A stretch of DNA of 24,771 nt from Verrucomicrobiales bacterium (GCA_017991025.1 JAGNMT010000008.1:1-24771); one strand, 5' to 3'. Positions 1 to 8,453 are shown, counted from the first letter of the stretch. Notes: generated by a model not told the origin, from the letters alone. Numbers and translations are program-made.

Positions 1-1037
1 CAGCAAGCAAGTCTCCGCTGCTCCAGCACCTGAAACGCCCCCCCTGCCCCGTCCCCCGCCATCACATCCCTGCCGAGACCAAAACGCTCCAAAAACCCCC
101 GCTGGGAGGACAATCGCACCGTTTCGATTCCGACCGCTTCCCCCCATTTCACCAGGTCCCCAAAATTCACGTCGAACGTGAGGTCCTGCTTCCCGATCCG
201 TCCGTAAACGCCACCACCCTCAATCCGCTCATGGCGAAAATAGGCACGCATCGTCCCGCCCGGACGCCGGTGGTAGACCGCCTCCGCTGAAACGCCGCCA
301 TAGTCAATGGTCAACATCGCCCCCGCTTTCCAGTGAAGAGACAGATCAGTCATCCAGCGGCGAAAAGAGGGGAGAATCTCAATACGCTGGCCGTCGGGAC
401 AATGCGGCAGTGCCATTGCCGAAAAGATCTCCGGAACCAGTTCCGCAGGGCAATCATGAAAGACCTCTTTCAATCCCGTCGCAGGCTCGTATCGCACAAA
501 GATCTCCTGCCAGAGGCCTTTGCCCGCATTCCATCGCAGCCACTTGGCGGGAAAGGCGTCGACCACTTCATTCGAGAAAATCAGGGCCTGTCCCTGCGAC
601 TCTCGAAGGGCGGACGCGATCTCATCGTGCCAGGTGACGCCAAATCGGGCCAGTTGCTTTTGCTGCTTTTCCCGCAGCAGCGGCGAAATCTCCACCACCT
701 GATACCGCGCCCGTCGCCGTCCCCACCAACCCAGAGATCTCAGGACAGAGGCAGCAAGAGCACCGTTTCCCCCGCCCACTTCGATGAGGTGGACGGTCCC
801 CCTCCACCTGTGGTGCCGGATCTCCTCCCTGATCCATGACGCCACCGCTCTCCCGAGCGCGTTCGAAAGGGTCGCCGCCGTCGCAAAATCCCCGCTCCGT
901 CCCCCGACATCGGAGATTCCCGTCGTGTAATAGCCGAAAATCGGATCGTAAAGCGCCATCCCCATGAACTCGTCGAAGGACAATTCCCCTCCGGAATTCT
1001 CAAAAGTTTGTTGGAGGAATAGTCGAAGATCCGGCAT
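1..1037 (-). CDS. MidA-type class I SAM-dependent methyltransferase (partial, 3' end outside window)
   Basis: The reading frame is open from an ATG at 1037 to the window edge (345 codons, no stop), so only the extreme C-terminus is missing. The N-terminus MPDLRLFLQQTF leads to the MALYDPIFGYYTTG block that marks the MidA/NDUFAF7 (DUF185) family, then RSGDFATAATLSNALGRA and the SAM-binding loop VHLIEVGGGNGALAA near residue 100. The mitochondrial member NDUFAF7 methylates an arginine of a complex I subunit; bacterial substrates are mostly unknown, so the target here is open. The family is usually 350-400 aa, which fits. The gene is divergent from the cytochrome at 1137, with a perfect dyad (1047-1065) just upstream of this start. 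The family call is firm, the substrate is not. Confidence 0.88.
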   Translation of the reverse strand, partial: MPDLRLFLQQTFENSGGELSFDEFMGMALYDPIFGYYTTGISDVGGRSGDFATAATLSNALGRAVASWIREEIRHHRWRGTVHLIEVGGGNGALAASVLRSLGWWGRRRARYQVVEISPLLREKQQKQLARFGVTWHDEIASALRESQGQALIFSNEVVDAFPAKWLRWNAGKGLWQEIFVRYEPATGLKEVFHDCPAELVPEIFSAMALPHCPDGQRIEILPSFRRWMTDLSLHWKAGAMLTIDYGGVSAEAVYHRRPGGTMRAYFRHERIEGGGVYGRIGKQDLTFDVNFGDLVKWGEAVGIETVRLSSQRGFLERFGLGRDVMAGDGAGGAFQVLEQRRLAC

Positions 1038-1046
1038 GTTACGGTC

Positions 1047-1065
1047 GAGTAAACAGGGTTTACTC
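1047..1065. promoter_or_regulatory. Perfect 19-bp dyad, putative operator between divergent genes
   Basis: The half-site GAGTAAAC and its exact reverse complement GTTTACTC are separated by AGG, giving an 8-3-8 dyad. It lies 10 bp upstream of the methyltransferase start (minus strand) and 71 bp upstream of the cytochrome start (plus strand). There is no T-run, so it does not look like a terminator. Its size and symmetry fit a dimeric repressor or activator site. The regulator is unknown and the role is inferred from position. Confidence 0.45.
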
Positions 1066-1136
1066 CCGCATTCAAGAGGGTTCAGTGATAGCCTTAAAAG
1101 TGATTACGACGTATTCTCTCTCCGCCCCGACATTCC

Positions 1137-3530
1137 ATGCCGCGTTTTAGTGCTTTTCTCCCTCTCCTTTTTTGCCTCCTGGCCCTCGCCTCCTGCGGGC
1201 CCGAGAAAGCGACGGATACTGCGTCGGATTCGACCGACTACAGCCCCTACCACCCGAACCCGGAGGCGACCTTCACCGGGCTCGAGAGCTGCAAATCGTG
1301 CCACGATGATCAGTACAAAGAGTGGCTTCTGAGTGATCACCACAAGGCGATGAACCCGGCGACAGCGGAATTTGTCCTCGGGGATTTTAACAACGCGGAG
1401 TTCGAACACTTCGGTCAGGTCTTCCGCTTTTTCCGGAAAGGGAAGGAATACTGGGTCAACGCCCCCGACGAAAACGGGGAACGCACGGACATGAAGATCG
1501 ATTACACCTTCGGCCATTACCCTCTGCAGCAATACCTCATCCCCTTCCCTGACGGACGTTATCAGGCTCTTCAGGTTTGCTGGGATTCCCGTCCGAAGGA
1601 AAAGGGTGGCCAGCGCTGGTATCACCTTTATCCCGATGAACCCGTTCCACCGGACGACATCCTCCATTGGACGAGGCGTTATTTTAACTGGAACTACATG
1701 TGCGCCGACTGCCATGCGACGAATCTCGATAAAGGATTCGACCCGGAAACACTCTCCTACCACACCACCTGGACAGAAATGAATGTGAGCTGTGAAGCGT
1801 GTCACGGCCCCGGGTCGGAGCATGTGAAATGGGCCGGCGCGATTGCGAAAACGGAGGCAAATCCCAATGATCAAGCGGCGGCAGCGGAACTCGCCGCGCT
1901 CACGGATTATGTGGTCTCGAAAGGGCTCATCGTCACCTTGAAAGAGCCCGGCGAAAAAGCCACGGAGTTCCCCTGGGTGATCAACCCGGAAACAAAGATG
2001 CCAAAGCGCACCGTGCCGCTCCAATCCACCGTTCAGCTCGAGACCTGCGCGCCCTGCCATTCGCACCGCACCCTTCTTGATAAGAAACTGGAGCAGGGGC
2101 AACCCTATCATGACACCCACCTTCCCTCGGTCATCAGCGAGCGCCTCTATCATCACGACGGACAGATCAAGGAGGAGGTCTACGAATACGGGTCCTTCGT
2201 CCAGAGCAAAATGTATCATGCCGGGGTCCGCTGCACCGACTGCCACAACCCGCATTCGATGAAGCTCGTGGCACCGGGCAACGCCCTCTGCGTACGCTGC
2301 CACCAGAACGAACCCTACAACACTCCGGCCCACCATTTTCATCCCGTCGGCAGCACCGGTGCGAGCTGCGTCGACTGCCACATGCCGACCCGGACCTATA
2401 TGGGTGTCGACGCGAGGCGCGACCACAGCATCCGCACTCCGCGTCCTGACATTGCCAAATCCATCGGTGTTCCGGACGCCTGCACGCAATGCCACACAGA
2501 CAAAACCCGGGACTGGGCAGCCGACTTCTTTAAACAGTGGTGGGGCGGCGGCCCGCGTAATGCTCATTACGGGGAGATTCTCGCCGCGGCCCGTCGCAGC
2601 GAACCGGGCTCCCTCGACCAACTGATCGCTCTCGCCGGCGACCTCGACCGTCCCGGGATTGCCCGCGCCGCCGCTGTCGAAACGCTTGGTGAACAGGCCA
2701 CCACTCCCGAGACGACCCGGGCGATAGCGGGTCGACTCTCCGACCCCGATCCCTCCGTGCGCATCGAGGCTCTCGTTGCCATCCTTCCCTACCCGGCCAA
2801 CCAGCGTCTCGCCATCGCGGGCAGAGCGCTGGAGGACGAGTCACGTGGCGTACGCACGGAGGCAGCGAGAGTCCTCGCCGCTGCTCATGCCGGATTTAAC
2901 GAAACCCAGAAAGTCGCTTTTTCCAAAGCCGCTGAAGAATACGTTGAGAGGCAGAACGCCATTGCGGAGCGGGCCGGAGGACACATGGGGCTCGCCGCCT
3001 TTTATCTCGACCTGGGTGATCCGGTAAAAGCCGAGGCCTCCTACCGCCTTGCCCAGAAAGTCGAGCCCGAGTTCGCTCCCGTTCGCCTGAATTTCGCCGA
3101 GATGCTCTACGATCAGAATCGTCCCGCCGAGGCGGAAGCCGAATTCCGCAGCGCCATCACTGCCTCCATGACGAACAATGACCGCGGTCTCGCCCACGAT
3201 TCCCTTGCCCGCTTCCTCATTCGTCTGAAACGCTACGACGAAGGCGTCGCCGAGCTCAAGGTGGCCACCGAACTGCTCCCCGAAAATCCCCAAACGCAAT
3301 ATTTTTACGGCGTGGCCTTGAACTCGCTTGGCCGCTTCCCTGAAGCGCTGCCCTATCTGGAAAAAGCGCATCAACTCGCCCCCTACCATCTCGAGTACCT
3401 CACCGGCCTCGCCACCGTCTGTCGGGATGCGGGAAAAACAGACCTCGCCCTTAAGTATGCCAGGGAGGCTCTCAAGATCGAGCCGGAGAATCCGCAACTG
3501 CAACAATTGGTTCAGAGTTTGGGCGGGTGA
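1137..3530 (+). CDS. Octaheme c-type cytochrome lipoprotein with HEAT and TPR repeats
   Basis: A 797-aa exported protein. Residues 1-20 form a lipoprotein signal ending in the lipobox L17-A-S-C20. Eight CXXCH haem-binding motifs start at about residues 52, 189, 219, 304, 366, 385, 411 and 449 (CKSCH, CADCH, CEACH, CAPCH, CTDCH, CVRCH, CVDCH, CTQCH), a spacing that recalls cytochrome c554-like multihaem proteins. Residues of about 480-600 look like HEAT repeats and about 610-790 are TPRs. The protein is probably anchored to the periplasmic face of a membrane and moves electrons, with the repeat domain docking a partner. No catalytic subunit or haem-maturation gene lies next to it, so the partner is unknown. 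It is a single gene, convergent with folA. Fusions of this type are common in Verrucomicrobiota and Planctomycetota genomes. Confidence 0.9.
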   Translation: MPRFSAFLPLLFCLLALASCGPEKATDTASDSTDYSPYHPNPEATFTGLESCKSCHDDQYKEWLLSDHHKAMNPATAEFVLGDFNNAEFEHFGQVFRFFRKGKEYWVNAPDENGERTDMKIDYTFGHYPLQQYLIPFPDGRYQALQVCWDSRPKEKGGQRWYHLYPDEPVPPDDILHWTRRYFNWNYMCADCHATNLDKGFDPETLSYHTTWTEMNVSCEACHGPGSEHVKWAGAIAKTEANPNDQAAAAELAALTDYVVSKGLIVTLKEPGEKATEFPWVINPETKMPKRTVPLQSTVQLETCAPCHSHRTLLDKKLEQGQPYHDTHLPSVISERLYHHDGQIKEEVYEYGSFVQSKMYHAGVRCTDCHNPHSMKLVAPGNALCVRCHQNEPYNTPAHHFHPVGSTGASCVDCHMPTRTYMGVDARRDHSIRTPRPDIAKSIGVPDACTQCHTDKTRDWAADFFKQWWGGGPRNAHYGEILAAARRSEPGSLDQLIALAGDLDRPGIARAAAVETLGEQATTPETTRAIAGRLSDPDPSVRIEALVAILPYPANQRLAIAGRALEDESRGVRTEAARVLAAAHAGFNETQKVAFSKAAEEYVERQNAIAERAGGHMGLAAFYLDLGDPVKAEASYRLAQKVEPEFAPVRLNFAEMLYDQNRPAEAEAEFRSAITASMTNNDRGLAHDSLARFLIRLKRYDEGVAELKVATELLPENPQTQYFYGVALNSLGRFPEALPYLEKAHQLAPYHLEYLTGLATVCRDAGKTDLALKYAREALKIEPENPQLQQLVQSLGG

Positions 3531-3538
3531 TTCCTGTC

Positions 3539-3552
3539 TGAAAGATCTTTCA
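3539..3552. repeat. 14-bp perfect palindrome between convergent genes
   Basis: TGAAAGATCTTTCA is its own reverse complement and lies in the 27-bp gap between the convergent cytochrome and folA genes. With no loop and no T-run it is not a convincing rho-independent terminator. A protein-binding or chance palindrome is as likely. Confidence 0.3.
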
Positions 3553-3557
3553 CTCTC

Positions 3558-4040
3558 TCACCGTCGCAAGTATCTACGTAGCTCAAAGTCCGTATCGCGA
3601 TACAGCACTTCGGTCAGATCAAACTCACTCTCAAATGCCGGCAAAGTCGTGTCGCCTTCGTAGGGATGAAACACGTAGCTGAGCAGCACCTCGTCGCAAA
3701 GCGGGAGCATCTCGCGGTAGATCTGAGCACCGCCGATGACGGAAGCTTCCGCTTCACCACTGAGCAGATTGATTGCCTCCTCACAACTGCGAACGATCTC
3801 GAATCCTTCGGTTACACTCTCCAGATTTCGGGAAATCACGATATTCCGCCGTTTTGGCAAAGGACGCCCGATAGACTCCATCGTTTTTCTTCCCATAACG
3901 ATGGGGAAACCGAGGGTCATTTTCTTGAACCATTTCAGATCCTCGGACAAACGCCAGGGAAGATCCCCGTCTTTACCGATGATACGATTCGAGGCCATCG
4001 CGACGACGGCTTTGAGACGGGGGCGGCTCAGTTCACTCAT
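3558..4040 (-). CDS. folA: Dihydrofolate reductase
   Basis: A 160-aa protein that reduces 7,8-dihydrofolate to tetrahydrofolate with NADPH in the cytoplasm. Visible family marks are VVAMASNRIIGKDGDLPW (residues 12-29), the acidic active-site residue D34 in LSEDLKWFK (equivalent to D27 of E. coli), the NADPH-binding MGRKTMESIGRPLP (49-62) and VIGGAQIY (101-108). Length matches the usual 155-170 aa. The start ATG overlaps the thyA stop codon by 4 nt (ATGA), which implies translational coupling. It is the last gene of the LOG-thyA-folA unit and recycles the dihydrofolate that ThyA releases. Confidence 0.97.
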   Translation of the reverse strand: MSELSRPRLKAVVAMASNRIIGKDGDLPWRLSEDLKWFKKMTLGFPIVMGRKTMESIGRPLPKRRNIVISRNLESVTEGFEIVRSCEEAINLLSGEAEASVIGGAQIYREMLPLCDEVLLSYVFHPYEGDTTLPAFESEFDLTEVLYRDTDFELRRYLRR

Positions 4041-4840
4041 ATCGCGATGGGGGCTCTGATCGCGGGATGCGGGTCGTAGCCGATCAGTTCAAAATCATCG
4101 AAAGAGAACCCGTCGATCGCCCTGATTGCCGGATTCAATTTCATGACGGGAAGAGGACGCGGTTCGCGGCCGAGCTGCTCGCGGGCTTGATCAAGATGAT
4201 TCCTGTAGAGATGCAAGTCTCCGAAGGTGTGGACAAACTCGCCCGGCTTCAAGTCACAGACCTGCGCCATCATGAGGGTCAGGAGTGCGTAGGAGGCGAT
4301 GTTGAAGGGCACCCCGAGAAAAAGATCGGCGCTGCGCTGATAAAGCTGGCAGCTCAGTTCGTTCGTCGAGGTGTTCACGTAAAACTGGAAAAGAGCGTGA
4401 CAGGGCGGCAGGGCCATCTCATCGACGTCGGAGGGATTCCATGCGCTCACGATGTGGCGGCGGCTCGTCGGATTCTTCCGGATGGATTCCACGACGCGGG
4501 CGATCTGATCGATCGTGTCACCGGCATTGCCGGACGACCAGGAGCGCCACTGTTTTCCGTAAACGGGTCCGAGATTGCCCTCTTCATCGGCCCATTCATC
4601 CCAGATGCTGACCCCGTTGTCCTTCAGATACCGGATGTTGGTCTCGCCTTTGAGGAACCAGAGCAATTCGTGAATGATGGAGCGCAGATGCAGCTTTTTG
4701 GTGGTGAGACAGGGAAAGCTCTCCCGCAAATCAAATCGCGCCTGCGCTCCGAAGACTCCGATGGTGCCGGTGCCGGTGCGATCTTCGCGCTCGGTGCCGT
4801 GAGTCAGAACATGTTCGAGGAGATCGAGATAGGCTTTCAT
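4037..4840 (-). CDS. thyA: Thymidylate synthase
   Basis: A 267-aa classical ThyA (E. coli 264 aa) that methylates dUMP to dTMP using methylenetetrahydrofolate and yields dihydrofolate. Motifs include DRTGTGTIGVFG (20-31), ELLWFLKGETN (58-68), the catalytic cysteine C147 in ALPPCHALFQFY, and the dUMP-binding QRSADLFLGVPFNIASYA from about residue 168. The C-terminus YDPHPAIRAPIAI matches the family's closing segment. It overlaps the LOG-family gene upstream and folA downstream by 4 nt each, so the three genes are almost certainly co-transcribed. A flavin-dependent ThyX is excluded by the sequence type. Confidence 0.98.
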   Translation of the reverse strand: MKAYLDLLEHVLTHGTEREDRTGTGTIGVFGAQARFDLRESFPCLTTKKLHLRSIIHELLWFLKGETNIRYLKDNGVSIWDEWADEEGNLGPVYGKQWRSWSSGNAGDTIDQIARVVESIRKNPTSRRHIVSAWNPSDVDEMALPPCHALFQFYVNTSTNELSCQLYQRSADLFLGVPFNIASYALLTLMMAQVCDLKPGEFVHTFGDLHLYRNHLDQAREQLGREPRPLPVMKLNPAIRAIDGFSFDDFELIGYDPHPAIRAPIAI

Positions 4841-5424
4841 GACCGATAGAAGGAACTCGGACCGCGACGGGCTGCTTCTTCCATTTTTTCCAGAAGGAAG
4901 GCAATCGAATCGTCGACCACGAGATTTGCCGCATCCTGAGCGCTGATGAAGCCGCCGTCCACCTGCGTTTTACCGCAAAAGGCGATCAGTTCGTCGTAAA
5001 ATCCAGCCACATTAAGCAGGCCACTCGGCTTTGAATGCACGGCGAGGCGAACCCAGGTCAGCATTTCAAAAAGTTCATCGAGGGTGCCTATTCCGCCCGG
5101 CAGAGTAATGAAGGCATCGGAGAGTTCCGCCATGCGGAGTTTGCGCTCCAGCATTGTCGGCACGACTTCGAGACAGGTCACGCCGGGATGCCCGAGTTCC
5201 AGATCCATCAAAAAGGCGGGGATGACCCCGATGACCTCACCACCCGATTCGAGGCAGGCATCCGCGACCGCTCCCATCATGCCGATGCTGCCGCCCCCGT
5301 AGACAAGACGAATACCGCGCTCTGCAAGAAGCCGCCCGGTCTCGCGTGCCGATGCGACGTAGGCAGGGTGGGTCCCGGACTGGGATCCGCAGAAAACACA
5401 GAGGGAAGAAAAGCCGGTCGTCAT
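4837..5424 (-). CDS. LOG-family (TIGR00730) nucleotide 5'-monophosphate phosphoribohydrolase
   Basis: A 195-aa Rossmann-type protein. The family signature PGGIGTLDE lies at residues 109-117 and the MLERKLRM block at 91-98, supplying the catalytic Arg94 and Glu117. VCVFCGS-like and VYGGGSIGMMG segments form the nucleotide-binding N-terminus. LOG proteins release the base from cytokinin riboside 5'-monophosphates, and bacterial relatives also hydrolyse ordinary nucleoside monophosphates. I chose the ATG at 5424 because it sits just ahead of the conserved SLCVFCGS; an upstream TTG at 5457 would add 11 residues of no family character. It overlaps thyA by 4 nt, which suggests a link to nucleotide metabolism and not hormone signalling. 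Its exact substrate is unknown. Confidence 0.9.
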   Translation of the reverse strand: MTTGFSSLCVFCGSQSGTHPAYVASARETGRLLAERGIRLVYGGGSIGMMGAVADACLESGGEVIGVIPAFLMDLELGHPGVTCLEVVPTMLERKLRMAELSDAFITLPGGIGTLDELFEMLTWVRLAVHSKPSGLLNVAGFYDELIAFCGKTQVDGGFISAQDAANLVVDDSIAFLLEKMEEAARRGPSSFYRS

Positions 5425-5549
5425 GGCAGGCGCAGTAAAATGACAACCCTGAATCAAGCAGGCTCATCCGCAACTGAATCCTTGGGATTTTGGGGTGGGA
5501 TTAGTGCTTTCTGCTGGCGCATCAGCGAAATCCCTCCTTACATTCCAAC

Positions 5550-5828
5550 ATGACAGCGAGGCAGTATTTTTTTGCAGGGAGGGTCCAGGGCGTCGGTTTC
5601 CGCTATGCCACCAAGCAGATCGCAAAAGGCTTTGATGTTCTCGGTTGGGTACGCAATTGTGACGATGGCCGGGTCGAGTTGCAGGTCATGGGGGAGGAGG
5701 AGGAACTCGACGACTTCATCCGTGAGTTGCACGACAGCCCGCTCGGGCATCATATTCAGGAGCAAAGGGAACGCACCGTGCCGCTTCTTGATGAGGTAAG
5801 AGGATTTTCAATAAGGGATTCTGCATGA
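5550..5828 (+). CDS. acyP: Acylphosphatase
   Basis: A 92-aa single-domain enzyme that hydrolyses acyl phosphates to carboxylate and phosphate in the cytoplasm. The conserved GRVQGVGFR motif is at residues 10-18, with the phosphate-binding Arg18, and the catalytic Asn36 lies in GWVRNCDDGRVEL. Length is exactly that of the family. Its stop codon overlaps the start of the ABC ATPase gene (ATGA, 4 nt), so it is the first gene of a coupled block. No mechanistic reason for pairing with an exporter is visible. Confidence 0.93.
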   Translation: MTARQYFFAGRVQGVGFRYATKQIAKGFDVLGWVRNCDDGRVELQVMGEEEELDDFIRELHDSPLGHHIQEQRERTVPLLDEVRGFSIRDSA

Positions 5829-6688
5829 GCGAAAAAGCGGTCGAGGTAAAAAATTTGACCAAAATCTTCAGTCTCGGGCTGAAGAAGGAATACGTCGTGG
5901 CTATCGACAACCTTTCCTTTGAAGTCAATGCGGGCGAAGTCTACGGGCTGATCGGGCCGAACGGGTCAGGAAAATCGACGACGATGAAGGTCGTCCTCGG
6001 GCTGATGGCCGCGAGCAAGGGATCGGCGAAAGTCTTCGGGCTCGACTCGGGTGACATCCGGGCGCGCAATGAGATCGGCTTCCTCCCCGAAAACCCCTAT
6101 TTTTACAAGCACCTTTCCGGAGCGGAAACCCTGCGCTTTTACGGGAAACTCTGCGGTATGAAAGGGAGCGATCTAAAGGACCGCATCGCCGAACTCCTCA
6201 AGCTCGTTGATCTTGAAGGCGCGGCGGACCGGCGCCTCGCCGGCTATTCGAAGGGCATGCTGCAGCGCATCGGCCTCGCGCAGTCACTCATCCAGAATCC
6301 ACGGCTCGTCATTCTCGACGAGCCCACCGCCGGGGTCGATCCGATCGGCTCGCGACAGATCCGGGATCTCATCATGAAACTGCGGGACGACGGCTACACC
6401 GTTTTTCTCTGTTCGCATCTCCTCGAACAAGTCCAGGAAGTTTGTGACCGCGTCGGTATCCTCTTCAAAGGCCGGATGCGGCGGGAGGGAACCCTGGATG
6501 AGCTGATTGAAATCGAAAACCAGACGACAATGACCATCGAAAATGCCTCCCCCGAGCTGATCGCCGAGATTCATGCCCTTATCGGGACAAAAGAGGGTGC
6601 CCGCCTCGTCGAGGAGAGGCACCCCCGCACCAGTCTTGAACACCTCTTCATCCAGATCGCAGAACGCAGCCGGGAGGAGAAGCCATGA
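5825..6688 (+). CDS. ABC transporter ATP-binding protein (ABC-2 exporter type)
   Basis: A 287-aa ATPase that powers the membrane protein encoded next to it. Walker A GPNGSGKS is at residues 44-51, the signature YSKGMLQRIGLAQ begins at 141, Walker B LVILDEPTAGVDP begins at 161 and the H-loop histidine is H198 in CSHLL. The Q-loop position reads LPENPYFY, with Glu in place of the usual Gln, as in many drug- and NosF-type exporters. The C-terminal 70 residues form the short accessory domain typical of this subfamily. It has 4-nt overlaps with acyP upstream and the permease downstream. The substrate cannot be read from sequence. Confidence 0.94.
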   Translation: MSEKAVEVKNLTKIFSLGLKKEYVVAIDNLSFEVNAGEVYGLIGPNGSGKSTTMKVVLGLMAASKGSAKVFGLDSGDIRARNEIGFLPENPYFYKHLSGAETLRFYGKLCGMKGSDLKDRIAELLKLVDLEGAADRRLAGYSKGMLQRIGLAQSLIQNPRLVILDEPTAGVDPIGSRQIRDLIMKLRDDGYTVFLCSHLLEQVQEVCDRVGILFKGRMRREGTLDELIEIENQTTMTIENASPELIAEIHALIGTKEGARLVEERHPRTSLEHLFIQIAERSREEKP

Positions 6689-7608
6689 GCATCGAACAGA
6701 CTGTCCCGCGTGCGGCGGGGAAAGCCGTCCCGCTTTTCTCCCTCGGCCGCGTCTGGACCATCGCGACCAGCACGGTGACACAGCTGGTGCGGATGAAGAC
6801 CTTCTATTTCCTGCTCGCCTTCGCCCTCGTCGTCGTCGCTGTGGGCAATTTTAATATCCCCGCGACGCCGGTGAAGGAGCTTTCGATGATCAAAAAGGTC
6901 TCCTTCGGAACGATGGACCTGTTCGCCTGGCTCTTCGCGATCGTCGCGACGGCCCTTCTCATTCCGCGGGATATCGAGGATAGAACTCTTTATACGATTC
7001 TGTCCAAACCGGTTCGGCGTATTGAATATCTTTTCGGCAAACTCACCGGGGTGCTCGTCGTCGTCGGCACCTCGCTGGTCGCGATGTATGCGATCTGCGC
7101 GATCATGATCTTTGCCCGGGAGAGCCTCTACCTGACCGCCGAGCATGATGCGATGACCGCGAGCGGCCAATACACCGGGGCCGAAATTCAGGAGCAGCTT
7201 GACTTAATCCGGCAGCAGGGACTGCGCGCCGAACTTGGCATCGCAGTGCTGGCTTCTTTTTTCAAAGCCTCCGTTGTCGCGGCGGTTACGATTTTTATCT
7301 CAACCTTTGCCTCGAGTTCTCTCTTCACGATCATTGTCAGCATCCTGCTCTTCCTCATCGGCCATGCCCACAATATGGCCGCGAATTTCTGGCTCGATGA
7401 GTCCGGCAACAGCATTTTTGTCCAAATGCTGGTGAAGGTCATTAAGATTCTCATTCCCAACTACCAGCTCTTTTCCTTCAGCGAAGGTATCGTCCAGGGC
7501 GAGGCTGTTGTCTCAGCGCTCGTCTGGCAGATGGGTGGCCTCACTGCGGGATACCTGGTCGTTTTTCTCCTGCTCTCGCTACTCGTTTTTGTCGACAAGG
7601 AATTCTGA
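6685..7608 (+). CDS. ABC-2 type transporter permease
   Basis: A 307-aa integral membrane protein. Hydrophobic segments are visible at about 34-53, 73-92, 125-148, 190-210, 214-232 and 284-303, suggesting six spans. The cytoplasmic loop IPRDIEDRTLYTILSKPVRR after the second span is the ABC-2 (NosY-like) coupling region. A soluble, Gln/Glu-rich stretch lies at about 150-185. It forms the exporter with the ATPase encoded just upstream (4-nt overlap), and a GTG-initiated gene follows 5 nt downstream. The cargo is unknown; such pairs export lipids, polysaccharide intermediates or drugs, or support gliding and cell-surface assembly. Confidence 0.9.
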   Translation: MSIEQTVPRAAGKAVPLFSLGRVWTIATSTVTQLVRMKTFYFLLAFALVVVAVGNFNIPATPVKELSMIKKVSFGTMDLFAWLFAIVATALLIPRDIEDRTLYTILSKPVRRIEYLFGKLTGVLVVVGTSLVAMYAICAIMIFARESLYLTAEHDAMTASGQYTGAEIQEQLDLIRQQGLRAELGIAVLASFFKASVVAAVTIFISTFASSSLFTIIVSILLFLIGHAHNMAANFWLDESGNSIFVQMLVKVIKILIPNYQLFSFSEGIVQGEAVVSALVWQMGGLTAGYLVVFLLLSLLVFVDKEF

Positions 7609-7613
7609 CCGTT

Positions 7614-8453
7614 GTGAAGCCGCTCCTCTATAGAGTCCCCCGACTGATCCTTGTGATACTCGCCCTGGCGTTGTTCGGTGTCGTACGCGCACCGGTCGAG
7701 AACCGCCTCAGGGATCAACTCGTCGCGGCGAACCTGCTCCTTCCCCCGCCCGGACAAGGAGCCTTCGAGCAAATGAGCCAGTCAGCCCTGATGGGAACCC
7801 TTGGTGGATTGCGCTCTCTCGTTGCGACCTTTCTCACCCTTGAGGCCTATGATCATTTCAGCACCAAATCCTGGGACGCGCTACGCCAGACCTATCAGAT
7901 CATCACCAGTCTGGAACCTCGCGATGAGTCCCACTGGGTCTCCGTGATCTGGCACATCGGGATCAATGCGACAGCGAACATGGAGCTCGACACGAAGCTG
8001 CCTCAGTTTGAGAGGGACCGGCGGTTCAAGGAATATGCCTTCCAGGCCATTACCCTTGCGGAACGGGGGCTCGCCCAACTCCCCGAATCGGCAGCGATTC
8101 GACTTCAACTCGCCGAAGTCTACCGCGAAAAACTAAAAGATGACTGCGCCACCTCGCGGGTCTATGGCGATATCATCGGATTGCCGGGAGAGCCTGCCTA
8201 TGCGAGACGTTTTCACGGGTATTTCATGGCCCGCTGCCCCGGCAGGGAGAAGGAGGCCTACGCCTATTTGATGGCACTTTACCGCGAGGGTGAGCGGCAG
8301 CATTTGCCCACTCTAATCAAAGAAATCCAAAAACTTGAGGAAAAACTTCGCATTCCCACCCCCCAGCGCATCCCCGACGCCGACCCGGACCGCCCCAAAA
8401 AGGCCCCCAAACCGCGGACGAATGTCCTTCCGGGCGGGATTGTGGTGCCATAA
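7614..8453 (+). CDS. Membrane-anchored helical (TPR-like) protein of unknown function, ABC-linked
   Basis: I do not recognise a named family. The 279-aa product has one N-terminal membrane segment (about residues 8-26, RLILVILALALFGVVRA), then an all-helical region whose spacing (QAITLAERGLAQLPESAAIRLQLAEVYREK) resembles TPR helices, and a Pro/Lys-rich tail (about 250-279). The start is a GTG 5 nt after the permease stop, so it is probably translated from the same message. It may be an accessory subunit of the acyP-ABC block, facing the periplasm. That role is inferred only from position and topology. Confidence 0.75.
   Translation: MKPLLYRVPRLILVILALALFGVVRAPVENRLRDQLVAANLLLPPPGQGAFEQMSQSALMGTLGGLRSLVATFLTLEAYDHFSTKSWDALRQTYQIITSLEPRDESHWVSVIWHIGINATANMELDTKLPQFERDRRFKEYAFQAITLAERGLAQLPESAAIRLQLAEVYREKLKDDCATSRVYGDIIGLPGEPAYARRFHGYFMARCPGREKEAYAYLMALYREGERQHLPTLIKEIQKLEEKLRIPTPQRIPDADPDRPKKAPKPRTNVLPGGIVVP

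Noticed and set aside
1104..2621. 505-codon open frame on the minus strand opposite the octaheme cytochrome
   Set aside because: It mirrors the codon bias of the cytochrome gene, reads as Val/Arg/Gly-rich sequence with no domain, and the plus strand has eight haem sites and a signal peptide.
5424..5457. Upstream TTG start for the LOG-family gene
   Set aside because: It adds 11 residues without family similarity and has no Shine-Dalgarno; the ATG at 5424 sits just ahead of the conserved SLCVFCGS.
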